39,750 nucleotides of DNA from a virus. The stretch covers positions 1 through 39,750 of the IMG/VR virus record IMGVR_UViG_3300020215_000094; one strand, given 5' to 3'. Under the pieces are notes generated by a model that saw only the letters and a list, made by a program, of their open reading frames with translations, was not told the DNA's origin and did not search any database. Below are positions 20,127 through 28,501 of the stretch, in pieces. The position numbers were made by a program, and so were the translations under genes. Positions within the stretch are counted from its first letter, which is position 1; every line of letters begins with the position of its first letter.

Positions 20127-20609
20127 ATGACCGTCTACGCGCAAAACGCGGGCGCTTGGTTCGACTCGGTCTCGATGGTGACGGCGACGCTGGGCACCAA
20201 TGACCCGGAAGTTGGCACGGTGCGCCGCGAAGGGGACGAGGAGTACCTCTTCGTCTACAACACCGGCTCCAACGCCCAGATCAGCCCCGGCTACGTGGCC
20301 ACGGTCTCGGCCGTCACCGGTTACTCGGTCACCGTCTCGACGACGACGATGATCGACCACCCGGTGGGCGTCTGTAAGCACGCCACGATCACGACGGGCG
20401 CCTACGGCTGGCTCCTCCGCTACGGCTTCGGCACGGCGAAGATGCCCGCCAACTCCGGCTGTGCGGCGGGTCAACTGCTCACGGTGGGCGCCGACGGCGT
20501 CTCGGCCGTGAAGTCGATCTCCACCGACGCGCCGGGGATCGTCTACGGCAAGGTCATGGAAGCGACCGGCTCGGCCGGCGTCGCCACGGCCTTCTTCAAG
20601 TTCTTCTGA
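20127..20609 (+). CDS. Head decoration-type protein
   Basis: ATG 20127 follows a perfect TAAGGAGGT ribosome site, implying abundant synthesis. The 160-aa product is beta-rich and Gly/Thr-rich (EYLFVYNTGSNAQISPGYVA; TAKMPANSGCAAGQLLTVGA), like the DUF2190-type or small decoration proteins that follow capsid genes in many phages. It probably coats or stabilises the capsid and is one possible target of the downstream glycosyltransferase-like protein. Confidence 0.7.
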   Translation: MTVYAQNAGAWFDSVSMVTATLGTNDPEVGTVRREGDEEYLFVYNTGSNAQISPGYVATVSAVTGYSVTVSTTTMIDHPVGVCKHATITTGAYGWLLRYGFGTAKMPANSGCAAGQLLTVGADGVSAVKSISTDAPGIVYGKVMEATGSAGVATAFFKFF

Positions 20610-20626
20610 CGGAACGAGGCTAGCGA

Positions 20627-21643
20627 GTGGTCAAGAAGGCCGAGGTCTACCTTAGCTACCAGGGGCTCATCTCAGAGCCCCCGGTGGCCCGCAGCGCCCT
20701 TTACAGCCAGGCGTGCTCCAACGACGGCGTCACGATCTCCTCGTGGCGGCCGACCTGGATCAAGCACGCCAAGGCCAACAAGAAGCGCTTCGGGGCCTTT
20801 AAGGACCACTCGCTAGGCCAGCTTTGGGGGAAGGGACTTTACCGCCCGGCGATCATCGCTGGCGCGGGACCTTCCCTCAAAGGCAACGCGCATCTGCTGA
20901 AAGACCGAGGCGAGGGCATCCCGCTCGTCTCGTGTCTGCACAACTTCCACTACCTCGAGGACTTGGGCTGCCCGGCGGACTACTACGTCTCGCTGGACGC
21001 CGGCGAGGTCGTGGTCGAGGAGGTTTCCGAAGGCGGGCAGCGCTCGGCCGACGAGTATTGGGCGCTGACGAAGGATCGGACGCTCATCTGCTACATCGGG
21101 ACTCACCCCGAGCTCCTCGAGAAGTGGCAGGGCCGGGTCCTGTTCTTCAACTGCCCCGTGCCGGACGACGAGCTGAAGAAGGCCCTCTCGGAGATCGAGA
21201 CCTTCGGCTGCCACGTCTCCAACGGCGGCAACGTGCTCGGGGCCTGCCTCTACATCGCCAAGGGGTATCTCGGGGCCTCTGACATCGTCTTCGTGGGGGC
21301 GGACTTCTGCTTCTCCTACGATCACAAGTTCCACGCCTGGGACTCCAAGTACGACAAGCACCTTGGCCACTGCGTGAGCCTCACCGACGTCTACGGCGTG
21401 CGGCGGCTCACCTGGCAGTCCTATGCCAACTTCAAGGCGTGGTTCGACCACATCGCTTTGACGGTCCCCGGGACCTGGGTGAACGCCACCGAGGGCGGCT
21501 GCCTTGGGTCCTACCCGACCGGGAACCTTGCGGCCTTCAAGTACATGGACCTAGCCGACGTCTTCAAGACCTGGCGCATGCTGGAACATACGCGCAAGCA
21601 GGCCTTCGAGCCCGAGGCCGACGACAAAACCATCCTCTTCTAA
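20627..21643 (+). CDS. Maf/MptE-like (DUF115) protein, candidate nonulosonic acid transferase
   Basis: A 338-aa protein starting at GTG 20627. The core contains PAIIAGAGPSLKGNAHLL (Gly-rich loop at about 79-84), LVSCLHNFHYLEDLGCPADY, YVSLDAG (Asp124) and, after NGGNVLGACLYIAKGYLGA, IVFVGADFCFSYD (Asp226). This is the DUF115/MAF_flag10 pattern. In bacteria Maf proteins transfer pseudaminic or legionaminic acid from CMP-sugar to Ser/Thr of flagellin; archaeal MptE, also in this superfamily, is a pterin pyrophosphokinase. Being placed directly after capsid and decoration genes and in the same genome as a NeuB and sugar cassette, it is most simply read as a virion glycosyltransferase. Short compared with flagellar Maf (600+ aa) because it lacks flanking domains. 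Confidence 0.8.
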   Translation: MVKKAEVYLSYQGLISEPPVARSALYSQACSNDGVTISSWRPTWIKHAKANKKRFGAFKDHSLGQLWGKGLYRPAIIAGAGPSLKGNAHLLKDRGEGIPLVSCLHNFHYLEDLGCPADYYVSLDAGEVVVEEVSEGGQRSADEYWALTKDRTLICYIGTHPELLEKWQGRVLFFNCPVPDDELKKALSEIETFGCHVSNGGNVLGACLYIAKGYLGASDIVFVGADFCFSYDHKFHAWDSKYDKHLGHCVSLTDVYGVRRLTWQSYANFKAWFDHIALTVPGTWVNATEGGCLGSYPTGNLAAFKYMDLADVFKTWRMLEHTRKQAFEPEADDKTILF

Positions 21644-21655
21644 GGGAGGCCTGCC

Positions 21656-21931
21656 ATGGCCTGGACCGTGACCCGGTATCCGACCGTCTTCGGGAACAAG
21701 GCCGCCGTGGGTCTGAAGCTCACCGCCGACGCGGCGACGCAGACCATCGAGACGGGCCTTAAGACCATCGAGTGGTACGCGCTTGGTACCTTCAACTCCA
21801 TGGCGAGCCAGACCGGCCGCTACATCTACATCAACAGCAACGCCTCGGGCGTGCAGTCCCACGGCGTCCTGGGCTGCTCGGGCTTTGCCGCGGGCGACGA
21901 CGTCTACGTCACCGTCTTCGGCACGCGGTGA
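21656..21931 (+). CDS. Small beta-rich virion-type protein, 91 aa
   Basis: ATG 21656 has AAGGGAGG upstream. The product is Thr/Gly/Val-rich, predicted beta (GLKTIEWYALGTFNSMASQT; YIYINSNASGVQSHGVLGCS) and located among structural genes. It resembles small head-tail or decoration proteins. Function not recognised. Confidence 0.6.
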   Translation: MAWTVTRYPTVFGNKAAVGLKLTADAATQTIETGLKTIEWYALGTFNSMASQTGRYIYINSNASGVQSHGVLGCSGFAAGDDVYVTVFGTR

Positions 21932-21937
21932 CGCGCC

Positions 21938-22288
21938 ATGCCGCACCGCGGACTAAAGACCTTCACGGTCACCATGGCCTCGGGCGAGAGCCTGACGGCC
22001 GCCTTTCAGCCGGGCGGGCCGTGGTCGGCCGTCTATGCGCTCATCCCGAGCTTCTCGACGAACGCCGCCGTCGAGGTCTTCGGGTCTAACGACGGGACGA
22101 CCTACAACCGGGTCATGCACCCGCCCATCAACTCGTCCACGGTCGGCACCAACGCCTTCGTCGTCGCCTCGGGCGTCACGGGCTGGGTACCGATCCATCC
22201 GGCCGGAGCCTTCTACTCGGTGAAGCTCCATGCCACCGGCGCGGTCGCCAACGGCGCCGAATTCAAGATCATCTGCGCGCAAAGCTAG
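21938..22288 (+). CDS. Small beta-rich virion-type protein, 116 aa
   Basis: Starts at ATG 21938, 6 bases after the previous stop. The sequence has an alternating beta pattern (KTFTVTMASGESLTAAFQPG; AVEVFGSNDGTTYNRVMHPP; PAGAFYSVKLHATGAV), a jelly-roll-like composition seen in small phage surface proteins. Probable structural protein; exact place in the virion is unknown. Confidence 0.55.
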   Translation: MPHRGLKTFTVTMASGESLTAAFQPGGPWSAVYALIPSFSTNAAVEVFGSNDGTTYNRVMHPPINSSTVGTNAFVVASGVTGWVPIHPAGAFYSVKLHATGAVANGAEFKIICAQS

Positions 22289-22296
22289 GAGAGCCG

Positions 22297-22725
22297 ATGC
22301 CACTGGTCCGCGTTTGGAACGACAACGTCCACCCCTTCCGCCAGACCTTCAAGGGCGAGGAGATCGCCATTCCGCCGCGGTCTTTCATCATGATGGACCG
22401 CGAGGAGGCGATTCAGTTCAAGGGGACCTTCTCGCCCATCGAGAGAGACGGCGGCGGCGTGCCGCTGCCGACCTCCTACAAGATGATCCGGGTCGAGAGG
22501 ACGCCGCCGTCGCCAGAGGAGCGCGAGGCCGTCGAGGCGCAGCACGTGAACCCGGTCACTGGCCGGCGTTTTGCCACCAAGGCCGAACTCGAGGCCGACC
22601 TGAAGGCTTACGCCACCGAGCACCCGGACGCCGTGGCGCATGACGCCGAGGCCGAAGCTGAGATCAAGGCGCAGGTGCCGCGGCGCGGCCCAGGCCGCCC
22701 CAAGAAGGCCGAGGTGCCGCAGTGA
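22297..22725 (+). CDS. Virion-region protein with AT-hook-like C-terminus, 142 aa
   Basis: ATG 22297 follows TAGGAGAG. The N-terminal half is compact and beta-like (PLVRVWNDNVHPFRQTFKGE; EEIAIPPRSFIMMDREEAIQ), as in small head completion proteins. The C-terminus is acidic-helical and ends with PRRGPGRPKKAEVPQ, an AT-hook-like GRP core in a basic context that could touch packaged DNA. Same operon as flanking genes with a GTGA overlap into the next gene. Confidence 0.55.
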   Translation: MPLVRVWNDNVHPFRQTFKGEEIAIPPRSFIMMDREEAIQFKGTFSPIERDGGGVPLPTSYKMIRVERTPPSPEEREAVEAQHVNPVTGRRFATKAELEADLKAYATEHPDAVAHDAEAEAEIKAQVPRRGPGRPKKAEVPQ

Positions 22726-23177
22726 GCGATTCGGGCTTCATCAAGGTCTACGGCCGGTGGACGAAGACGCTCACCGGCCCGGACGGCGCCGTTAAGGCGC
22801 AGCTTGAGGGCCCGAACGTCGTCACCACGGTCGGGAAGGAATTCCTGGCGAGCTTCCTCTACTCGGCCGCCGCCGCGGCGTCGACCTTCACCGCGAAGTA
22901 CGTGGCGATTGGCACCGACGCCACGGCCGAGGCCGTGGGCAATACGAGCCTTGGGACCGAGCTGGCGCGCCATACGGGCACCGTCTCCTACATCTCGGGC
23001 GCCATCTACCGCGTCACGGCGACGTTCGCGGCCGGCACCGGCACCGGCGCCATCGTCGAGTACGGGCTTCTCTCGTCCTCGACGGGCGGGACCTTGCTCG
23101 CGCGCGACACGGAGTCGGTCATCAACAAGGGCGCCTCGGACACCCTCACCGTGCAGGCCAACTTCACCTTCTCATGA
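22722..23177 (+). CDS. Virion structural protein, 151 aa
   Basis: GTG 22722 overlaps the previous stop. The protein has the pattern KYVAIGTDATAEAVGNTSLG then TELARHTGTVSYISGAIYRV, which I recall from phage tail/baseplate-associated small proteins, and is beta-rich throughout (TGAIVEYGLLSSSTGGTLLA). Rich in Ser/Thr/Ala. A short fibre, knob or adaptor-like role is plausible. Confidence 0.55.
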   Translation: MSDSGFIKVYGRWTKTLTGPDGAVKAQLEGPNVVTTVGKEFLASFLYSAAAAASTFTAKYVAIGTDATAEAVGNTSLGTELARHTGTVSYISGAIYRVTATFAAGTGTGAIVEYGLLSSSTGGTLLARDTESVINKGASDTLTVQANFTFS

Positions 23178-23183
23178 TGGGCC

Positions 23184-23579
23184 ATGGCGGATTTCAGCGT
23201 CACGATCAACAACTCCATCAATTCGTGGGGGCCCGCCCCCTCGAACAAGTGGGGCGCGTGGAACTGGAACGCCTTCAAGTGGGGCGAGGGGACGCACGAC
23301 CTCACGACCGAAACGGTCAAGGTCTCATCTGAGACCCTCTCGCTGAGCCAGTCCCTCTCGCTCGCCGCCGACTTCGTCATCTCGCTCGCGAACTCCGTCG
23401 CCTCCACCGAGGACTTGGGCTCCGAAGTCCTCCGCTCCGGCTCCTACTCCTACGTTTTCCCCTCGAACGTGACCGACGGCGAGAGCCGGTCGTTTGCCAC
23501 CTGGACCTCGGGCTCCGTGGCGTCGGTCACCTGGACCTCGGGCACGGCCACCTCAACCTCGTGGAGTAGCGCCGCATGA
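23184..23579 (+). CDS. Ser/Thr/Trp-rich virion protein with short repeats, 131 aa
   Basis: ATG 23184 lies 7 bases after the previous stop. The N-terminus has a W-G-x-W-N-W-N-x-F-K-W-G cluster; the middle is Ser/Leu-rich; the C-terminus has near-repeats TWTSGSVASV and TWTSGTATSTSW. Low-complexity Ser/Thr stretches like this are possible O-glycosylation sites, which is relevant to the Maf-like gene upstream. The stop overlaps the adaptor start. Confidence 0.55.
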   Translation: MADFSVTINNSINSWGPAPSNKWGAWNWNAFKWGEGTHDLTTETVKVSSETLSLSQSLSLAADFVISLANSVASTEDLGSEVLRSGSYSYVFPSNVTDGESRSFATWTSGSVASVTWTSGTATSTSWSSAA

Positions 23580-24205
23580 CGCCGCTCGAGATCGAGACCA
23601 TGGCGCGCCAGCGCTACAACGCCGTCGGCGACAGCTTTTGGGCGTCGACCGAGATGATGGGCCTCATCTGGCAGGCCTGCCAGGAGCTGGCCAGAGAGGC
23701 GAAGTGCATCCGGCGCGTCTTCACGACGACGACTGTGGCAGGCACCCGCGAGTACGCCTTCCCGACCAACGTCACCGCCATCAAGCGGATCATCTACAAC
23801 GGGATTCGCTTGGACGAGGTGCAGTTCACGGTCGATGACGACCTCACGAGCTTCTACGAGACGACGACGAACCAGGGCCCGCCGGAGACCTTCGTCCAGT
23901 GGAACGAGACGCTCTATCTCAGGCCCATCCCCGACGGCGCCTACACGCTGAAAATCTATGGGTACTGCGAGCCGCAGGAGGTCACTTCGACTTCGACGCT
24001 CGAGGTTCCGACTGAGTACCATCAAGGCCTCTGCGACTACCTCAATATGATGATGGCGGCCAAGGATAAGAACCTCCAGGCCGCCCAGTGGTTCGAGAAG
24101 CGCTGGGACCTCACCAAGGCCAAGGCCGTCCGCCAGGAGCGGGCGAAATACCGGGGCGGAAACCTCATCTCGGTCTATGACGCCGAAGGCTGGCTGTCGC
24201 GGTGA
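23576..24205 (+). CDS. Head-tail adaptor (podovirus tail tubular A/gp4-like)
   Basis: A 209-aa helical-then-beta protein that starts MTPLEIETMARQRYNAVGD and continues LIWQACQELAREAKCIRRVF, REYAFPTNVTAIKRIIYNG and ETLYLRPIPDGAYTLKIYGY, the pattern of podoviral adaptor/tail tubular A proteins that bind under the portal. It overlaps the previous gene by ATGA and the tail hub gene by GTGA, so adaptor and hub are made together. Confidence 0.75.
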   Translation: MTPLEIETMARQRYNAVGDSFWASTEMMGLIWQACQELAREAKCIRRVFTTTTVAGTREYAFPTNVTAIKRIIYNGIRLDEVQFTVDDDLTSFYETTTNQGPPETFVQWNETLYLRPIPDGAYTLKIYGYCEPQEVTSTSTLEVPTEYHQGLCDYLNMMMAAKDKNLQAAQWFEKRWDLTKAKAVRQERAKYRGGNLISVYDAEGWLSR

Positions 24206-26103
24206 GGCGTGACGGCTACAACGTCGTCTTCCCCCTCGACGGCCGGCAGGCCTTCGACGGCGGCATGAACTCGAAGTTCGAGCGGGCGCTGATCGCTCCG
24301 AACGAGAGCCCGGACTGCCAGAACGTCGTCTTTGCCAACGGCGCGGTGGCCACGAGAGAGGCGGCGACCCAGCTCAACACGACGGCCGTGGGCTCGTTCG
24401 TCTGCGACGGCATCTACACGCGGCGCGCCAATACGGGCGCTGAGACCATGGTCGCCTGGTTCGGCGGCACGGCCTGGAACCTCACCGGCACGTCGACCTT
24501 CGCCACGATCGCCTCGGCGCAGTCGGTCTACACGGCTGGCCAGCGCGTGGGGGCGGCGCAGTACGAGAACCACATCTTTTTCGGCAACGGCGGCACGCTC
24601 CCCTACAAGTGGAACGGCACCGATTTCACCCGCCACGGCGTCTATCCGCCGACCCAGACGGCGACAGCGGCGAGCATCGCCGGAACGCTCTCGGGCGATC
24701 AGTCCTACAAGATGACCTACGTCAACAGCCAGCTCGCCGAAAGCGACCTGGGGCCGGCGACGACGTTCTCGGTCACGGCCACGGGCGGCGGCGTGCGCCT
24801 TTCCTCTCTGCCGGTGGCGCCGCAGAGCTTCGGCGTCTCCAGCCGGCGCATCTACCGCTACGACTCTGGCTCCTATAAGCGCGTCGGCACCATCGGCGAC
24901 AACACGACGACGACGTTTGACGACGCGGGCGCGACGGCCGGCGCCACCGCCCCCACCGACAACGGCGTACCGCCGCTCTGGCGCGTGGCCGTGGCCCACC
25001 AAGACCGGCTCTTCATGATCGATGCCACGACCCCCAACCAGGTCTGGTACTCGAACCTGGGCGAGCCGTACACGGTGGCCTCCACCAACTTCGACACCTT
25101 CGGCGACGCCTCGGCCGATCTGCCGAAGGCGCTCGAGGTCTACGACAACTCGCTGGTCGTCATCTGCGAGAACAGCCAGTGGGTCTGGTACATGCCGTCC
25201 ACGACGGTCTCCGACTGGCGCAAGGTCAAGGTCCGCTCCTCCTACGGCAGCCGCTCCCCTTACGGCGCCGCCCAGGTCGACGGCGGCGTCATGTTCCCAG
25301 CGATCCAGAACTCCAAGCTCGTGGGCTTTGGCATCGTCTCTGGCGACACCTTGCAGCCGTCGACGACCCTTCTCACCGTCTCGGCCATGCAGTCGGATCT
25401 GGCGTCGGACCGGATCGAGCCCGAGATCTTCGACATCCAAGAGGCCTACGTCTCGAACATCTCGGCCTTCGTCTTTAGGAACAAGGCCTACCTCGCCGTC
25501 ACCTACGGCTCGGGCGCGACGACCAACAACCGCGTCTTCGTCTACGACTTCTCGGTGCAGCGCCTGAACAAGCCGCAGCGCGCCGCCTGGACGATCTACA
25601 AGGGCGCCAACGCCGCCCAGTTCACGGTCTATGACGGGAAACTGTACTTCGGCTCGGCCACGGCCAACGGCCTGGTCTACCGGCTGGAACACGAGTCCGT
25701 CTACACGGACGCTGGAAGCGCGGCGATCGACAGCTACTTCTGGACCAAGGAATTCGCGGGGCTCAAGGGCCACGAGAACCTCGAGAAAGACTTCCGCTGG
25801 GCCAAGGTCTTGGTCGACATGGCCGGCGCCTACTACATGACGATGCGCTACCGCACCGACTCCGACTCGGGCGATGGCCAGTCGGTGCAGCTCTCGCTCA
25901 ACCCCGGCTCGATGATTTGGGGGACGGGCGTCTGGGGGCAATCAACCTGGGGCTCGGGCTCGACGCAGAAAGAGATCTCGGTGCCTCTGGGGCAGTGCCG
26001 GGGAAAACGCATCCAGTTCCAGTTCTCCAACCAAAACACCGCGGGCCAGCGCTTTAAGGTCCACGGCCTCAACTTCACCTACAACGTCAAAGGGGAGCGC
26101 TGA
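24202..26103 (+). CDS. Tail hub/stabilisation protein (podovirus tail tubular B/gp10-like)
   Basis: A 633-aa, beta-rich protein beginning at GTG 24202. The opening FPLDGRQAFDGGMNSKFERA, followed by LIAPNESPDCQNVVFANGAV, is the common start of podoviral hub/stabilisation proteins. Next come beta-propeller-like blades (RRIYRYDSGSYKRVGTIGDN; FVYDFSVQRLNKPQRAAWTI) and a C-terminal beta-sandwich with GMIWGTGVWGQS-like tryptophan-rich turns. It would close the tail and contact fibres. Together with the adaptor gene this is the main evidence for a short-tailed virion. Confidence 0.78.
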   Translation: MRRDGYNVVFPLDGRQAFDGGMNSKFERALIAPNESPDCQNVVFANGAVATREAATQLNTTAVGSFVCDGIYTRRANTGAETMVAWFGGTAWNLTGTSTFATIASAQSVYTAGQRVGAAQYENHIFFGNGGTLPYKWNGTDFTRHGVYPPTQTATAASIAGTLSGDQSYKMTYVNSQLAESDLGPATTFSVTATGGGVRLSSLPVAPQSFGVSSRRIYRYDSGSYKRVGTIGDNTTTTFDDAGATAGATAPTDNGVPPLWRVAVAHQDRLFMIDATTPNQVWYSNLGEPYTVASTNFDTFGDASADLPKALEVYDNSLVVICENSQWVWYMPSTTVSDWRKVKVRSSYGSRSPYGAAQVDGGVMFPAIQNSKLVGFGIVSGDTLQPSTTLLTVSAMQSDLASDRIEPEIFDIQEAYVSNISAFVFRNKAYLAVTYGSGATTNNRVFVYDFSVQRLNKPQRAAWTIYKGANAAQFTVYDGKLYFGSATANGLVYRLEHESVYTDAGSAAIDSYFWTKEFAGLKGHENLEKDFRWAKVLVDMAGAYYMTMRYRTDSDSGDGQSVQLSLNPGSMIWGTGVWGQSTWGSGSTQKEISVPLGQCRGKRIQFQFSNQNTAGQRFKVHGLNFTYNVKGER

Positions 26104-26948
26104 TGGCCATGCCGGCAGCTCAAGCCCAAGGCCCCGACGAGTTCGAGCTCGCCAGACGGCGCGCGCAGCAGCAGGTCACCGCCGCGACGCAGGCCAAGAC
26201 CGACGCCATCAAGCGCCGCATGTCGGCCGCTGGGGCGCTGAACTCCGGGGCGGCGATCAAGCAGGAGCAGATCGCCCATGACGAGGGCCAGCAGCAGCTC
26301 CAGCAGGCCACCGAGCAAGTGGACGCAGCCGAGCGGGCGGAGTTTCGCCGCCGGCGTGAGGTGCAGGAGGGGCGGGACTTCGCGCGAAGCGAGCGGGAAG
26401 CGAGCCAGCAGTTCGCCTCGGGCGAGTCGCGTCTGGGTCGCGAGTTCACGGCCGGCGAATCGGCCTTGGGGCGCCGCTTCCAGGAGCAGATGCAGGGCCA
26501 GCAGTTCGGCTTCACGGCCGACCAGGCGCGCCTTGGCCGGGAGTTCCAGACCTCGGAGCGCTTGGGCCAGCAGACCTGGCAGGAGGGCATGGTGGGCCAA
26601 GCCCAAGGCTTCGCCCAGCGCGAGCGCGAGGCGACGCAGGCCTGGCAGGGTGGACAGGCCGACAAAGCATTCCAGCAGCAGGTGCAGCTTCAGCACGGCG
26701 AACAGGGCTTCCAGCGCGAGATGCAGCAGCAGCAACTCGCCCAGGCCCAGCGCCAGTTTGATCAGCAGATGGCCTTGGCCGAGCGGCAATTCCAGCTCGA
26801 CGGCGACGTCACGGCCTTTAACCGCCGGATGGCCGAAGCCGAGGCCAACAAGAAAAGCCTCGTCGACAAGATCGCCGGAGCCGCGACGCTGGGCGCCTCG
26901 AGCGAAGGCGGCTTCCTTCAGCAAACCGCTCGCCGGTGGGGGATCTAA
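26103..26948 (+). CDS. Internal virion protein of 11-residue repeats, 281 aa
   Basis: Overlaps the hub stop (TGATG). From about residue 90 to 245 the chain is built of 11-residue units with Phe or Trp at one fixed place: QQFASGESRLG, REFTAGESALG, RRFQEQMQGQQ, FGFTADQARLG, REFQTSERLGQ, QTWQEGMVGQA, QGFAQREREAT and so on, extremely rich in Gln, Glu and Arg. Hendecad repeats form long straight coiled coils or amphipathic helices. In position it matches the first of the ejection-protein genes of podoviruses. A role in the internal core or the DNA-ejection conduit is inferred. Confidence 0.6.
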   Translation: MAMPAAQAQGPDEFELARRRAQQQVTAATQAKTDAIKRRMSAAGALNSGAAIKQEQIAHDEGQQQLQQATEQVDAAERAEFRRRREVQEGRDFARSEREASQQFASGESRLGREFTAGESALGRRFQEQMQGQQFGFTADQARLGREFQTSERLGQQTWQEGMVGQAQGFAQREREATQAWQGGQADKAFQQQVQLQHGEQGFQREMQQQQLAQAQRQFDQQMALAERQFQLDGDVTAFNRRMAEAEANKKSLVDKIAGAATLGASSEGGFLQQTARRWGI

Positions 26949-26951
26949 GCC

Positions 26952-27329
26952 ATGGCCCGTGACGTCTACCGTCCGCAGCGAGACCAGACCGACCAGCAGA
27001 TCATCCCGCTTGCCGCCCAGCTCGCCGGCACCTACTTCGGCGGCCCCGTGGGCGGCGCCGTCGCCGGCCAAGTCGCCGGCCAAGCGGCAGCGAAGCCGGG
27101 AGGGGGCGGCGCCGTCTCGGCGACGCAGATGCCGTCCAAAGCGCCAGCCGCCCAGATGCCCCCAACGGCTCCCGGGCCGTCGGCCATGGCCGACGCGATG
27201 CAGCGGCGGGCGACTCTTCTTGAGGCGCAGAATGCCGCCGCGCGCCTGCCCAAGCCCTTGGCCGACCAGTACGTGCCGATTCTCCAGGAGGCCAGCCACC
27301 AGCAGACGCTTCAGCGGAGGACCTTCTAA
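26952..27329 (+). CDS. Small internal virion protein with glycine zipper, 125 aa
   Basis: ATG 26952 follows GGGGGAT. Residues about 17-45 (IIPLAAQLAGTYFGGPVGGA, then VAGQVAGQAAAKPG) are a GxxxG/AxxxG-rich helix typical of membrane-inserting or oligomerising segments. The rest is Ala/Pro/Met-rich, ending in an amphipathic helix. Likely an ejection protein that could enter the host envelope; supported by position between other internal protein genes. Confidence 0.55.
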   Translation: MARDVYRPQRDQTDQQIIPLAAQLAGTYFGGPVGGAVAGQVAGQAAAKPGGGGAVSATQMPSKAPAAQMPPTAPGPSAMADAMQRRATLLEAQNAAARLPKPLADQYVPILQEASHQQTLQRRTF

Positions 27330-28501
27330 TGGTCGTCGCCGTCCAACGTCCGACCCCGAAGGACTCGGACATCGACACGATCCTGAAGGGCCTGCAGATC
27401 GCGCAATCCGTGTACGGCATCAAGTCGAACATGGATCAGCTTGAGATGATGAAGGCCGAGCAGGCGGCCAAACAGCAGGCGCTGGCCGACGAGCGTGCGG
27501 GCTTCGTCTCGCGCAAGGAACTCCTGGCTCTCGGCAAGGATTACGACTTCGCTGGAAAGGCCTCGGAAGGCAGCTTCGAGGTCAAGGTCAAGGGGGCGAC
27601 AGACACCGACGCGCCGTCGATCTACCACGCGATGCCCAGGCGCAAAGAAGGTCTCACGACGCCCAAGACGCAGGCTATCGAGACGGTCGACGCCAACGGA
27701 AAGCCGGTGACGCGGTTCGTCGAACCCAAGCCCGGCGCGGAATTCCCGGCTTTCGTGAAGCCGAGAGACGCGTCGGCCGCGGATACCCGCCGCGAGGACG
27801 CTAGGGACGAGCGGTTCAAGTCCGCCATCGAGCGCAAAACGGCCGAGCACAACCGGATCATGGGCAACATCGAGGAGGAGACAGCGGCGGCCAACCGCAT
27901 CCCTCAACTCGTCGAGGCCGCGAGGGCCGGCAACGCCATGGCGTCGAACGTGCTGGGCGTGACACTCGCGCGCGCCGCCGGCGAAAAGGGCGTCCTGACC
28001 GACGCCGACGCGCAGCGCTATGGCGGCTCCCAGGGCTTCGTCGACCGCTTCAATCGCTACGTCGAGCGGTCTGTCAGCGGCAGCGCGACGGACGAAGATC
28101 TGCAGTTCGCCCAGGACTTCGCGCGCATCATGACCGAGGCCGCCGAGCGCCGGAAGGAACAAAAGACGACCGAGCTGGTGCATCAGTTCACGCGCGCTCG
28201 CGGCGGGGACTTCGCCGAGAACTACGCGACGATCACGGGACGTGACTACCAGCCCCCCGCGCCGCGGCCGGCGGCCGCCTCGCCTGCTCCGGCCGCGGCG
28301 CCTGCCAATACCTCCATCGCCGGCGGCCCGAGGGGCGCTGAGAACCGGCTGCCGCAGCCGCAGACGATGACCTTGCCGTCCGGCCAGCAGATCCAATGGT
28401 CGCCGGAAGCGCAGGCCGCCGCCCGCAGGCTTCTTGAGCAGCAATCGGCCCCGCCGCCGTCCTTCGGTCCGCCGCCCGCTATGGGCTTTGGGAGACGCTA
28501 G
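27329..28501 (+). CDS. Internal virion/ejection-type protein, 390 aa
   Basis: Starts at ATG 27329, overlapping the previous stop (TAATG). It is mostly helical and charged (LKGLQIAQSVYGIKSNMDQL; MKAEQAAKQQALADERAG), with a segment ATLARAAGEKGVLTDADAQR-like in the middle (ARAAGEKGVLTDADAQRYGG), common in phage internal proteins, and an Ala/Pro-rich tail. Part of the ejection module by position; no enzyme motif seen. Confidence 0.55.
   Translation: MVVAVQRPTPKDSDIDTILKGLQIAQSVYGIKSNMDQLEMMKAEQAAKQQALADERAGFVSRKELLALGKDYDFAGKASEGSFEVKVKGATDTDAPSIYHAMPRRKEGLTTPKTQAIETVDANGKPVTRFVEPKPGAEFPAFVKPRDASAADTRREDARDERFKSAIERKTAEHNRIMGNIEEETAAANRIPQLVEAARAGNAMASNVLGVTLARAAGEKGVLTDADAQRYGGSQGFVDRFNRYVERSVSGSATDEDLQFAQDFARIMTEAAERRKEQKTTELVHQFTRARGGDFAENYATITGRDYQPPAPRPAAASPAPAAAPANTSIAGGPRGAENRLPQPQTMTLPSGQQIQWSPEAQAAARRLLEQQSAPPPSFGPPPAMGFGRR

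Noticed and set aside
19170-20474. 434-codon minus-strand open frame over capsid and decoration genes
   Set aside because: Antisense shadow of the major capsid protein; no ribosome site and no domain.
24175-25941. 588-codon minus-strand open frame over the tail hub gene
   Set aside because: Its Arg/Val/Asp/Gly-rich composition is what the antisense of a GC-rich gene gives; the plus-strand frame has a clear podoviral hub pattern and gene overlaps at both ends.
26079-27299. Leu-rich 406-codon minus-strand open frame
   Set aside because: The Leu/Gly/Arg repeats are the reverse reading of the Gln-rich 11-residue repeats on the plus strand.
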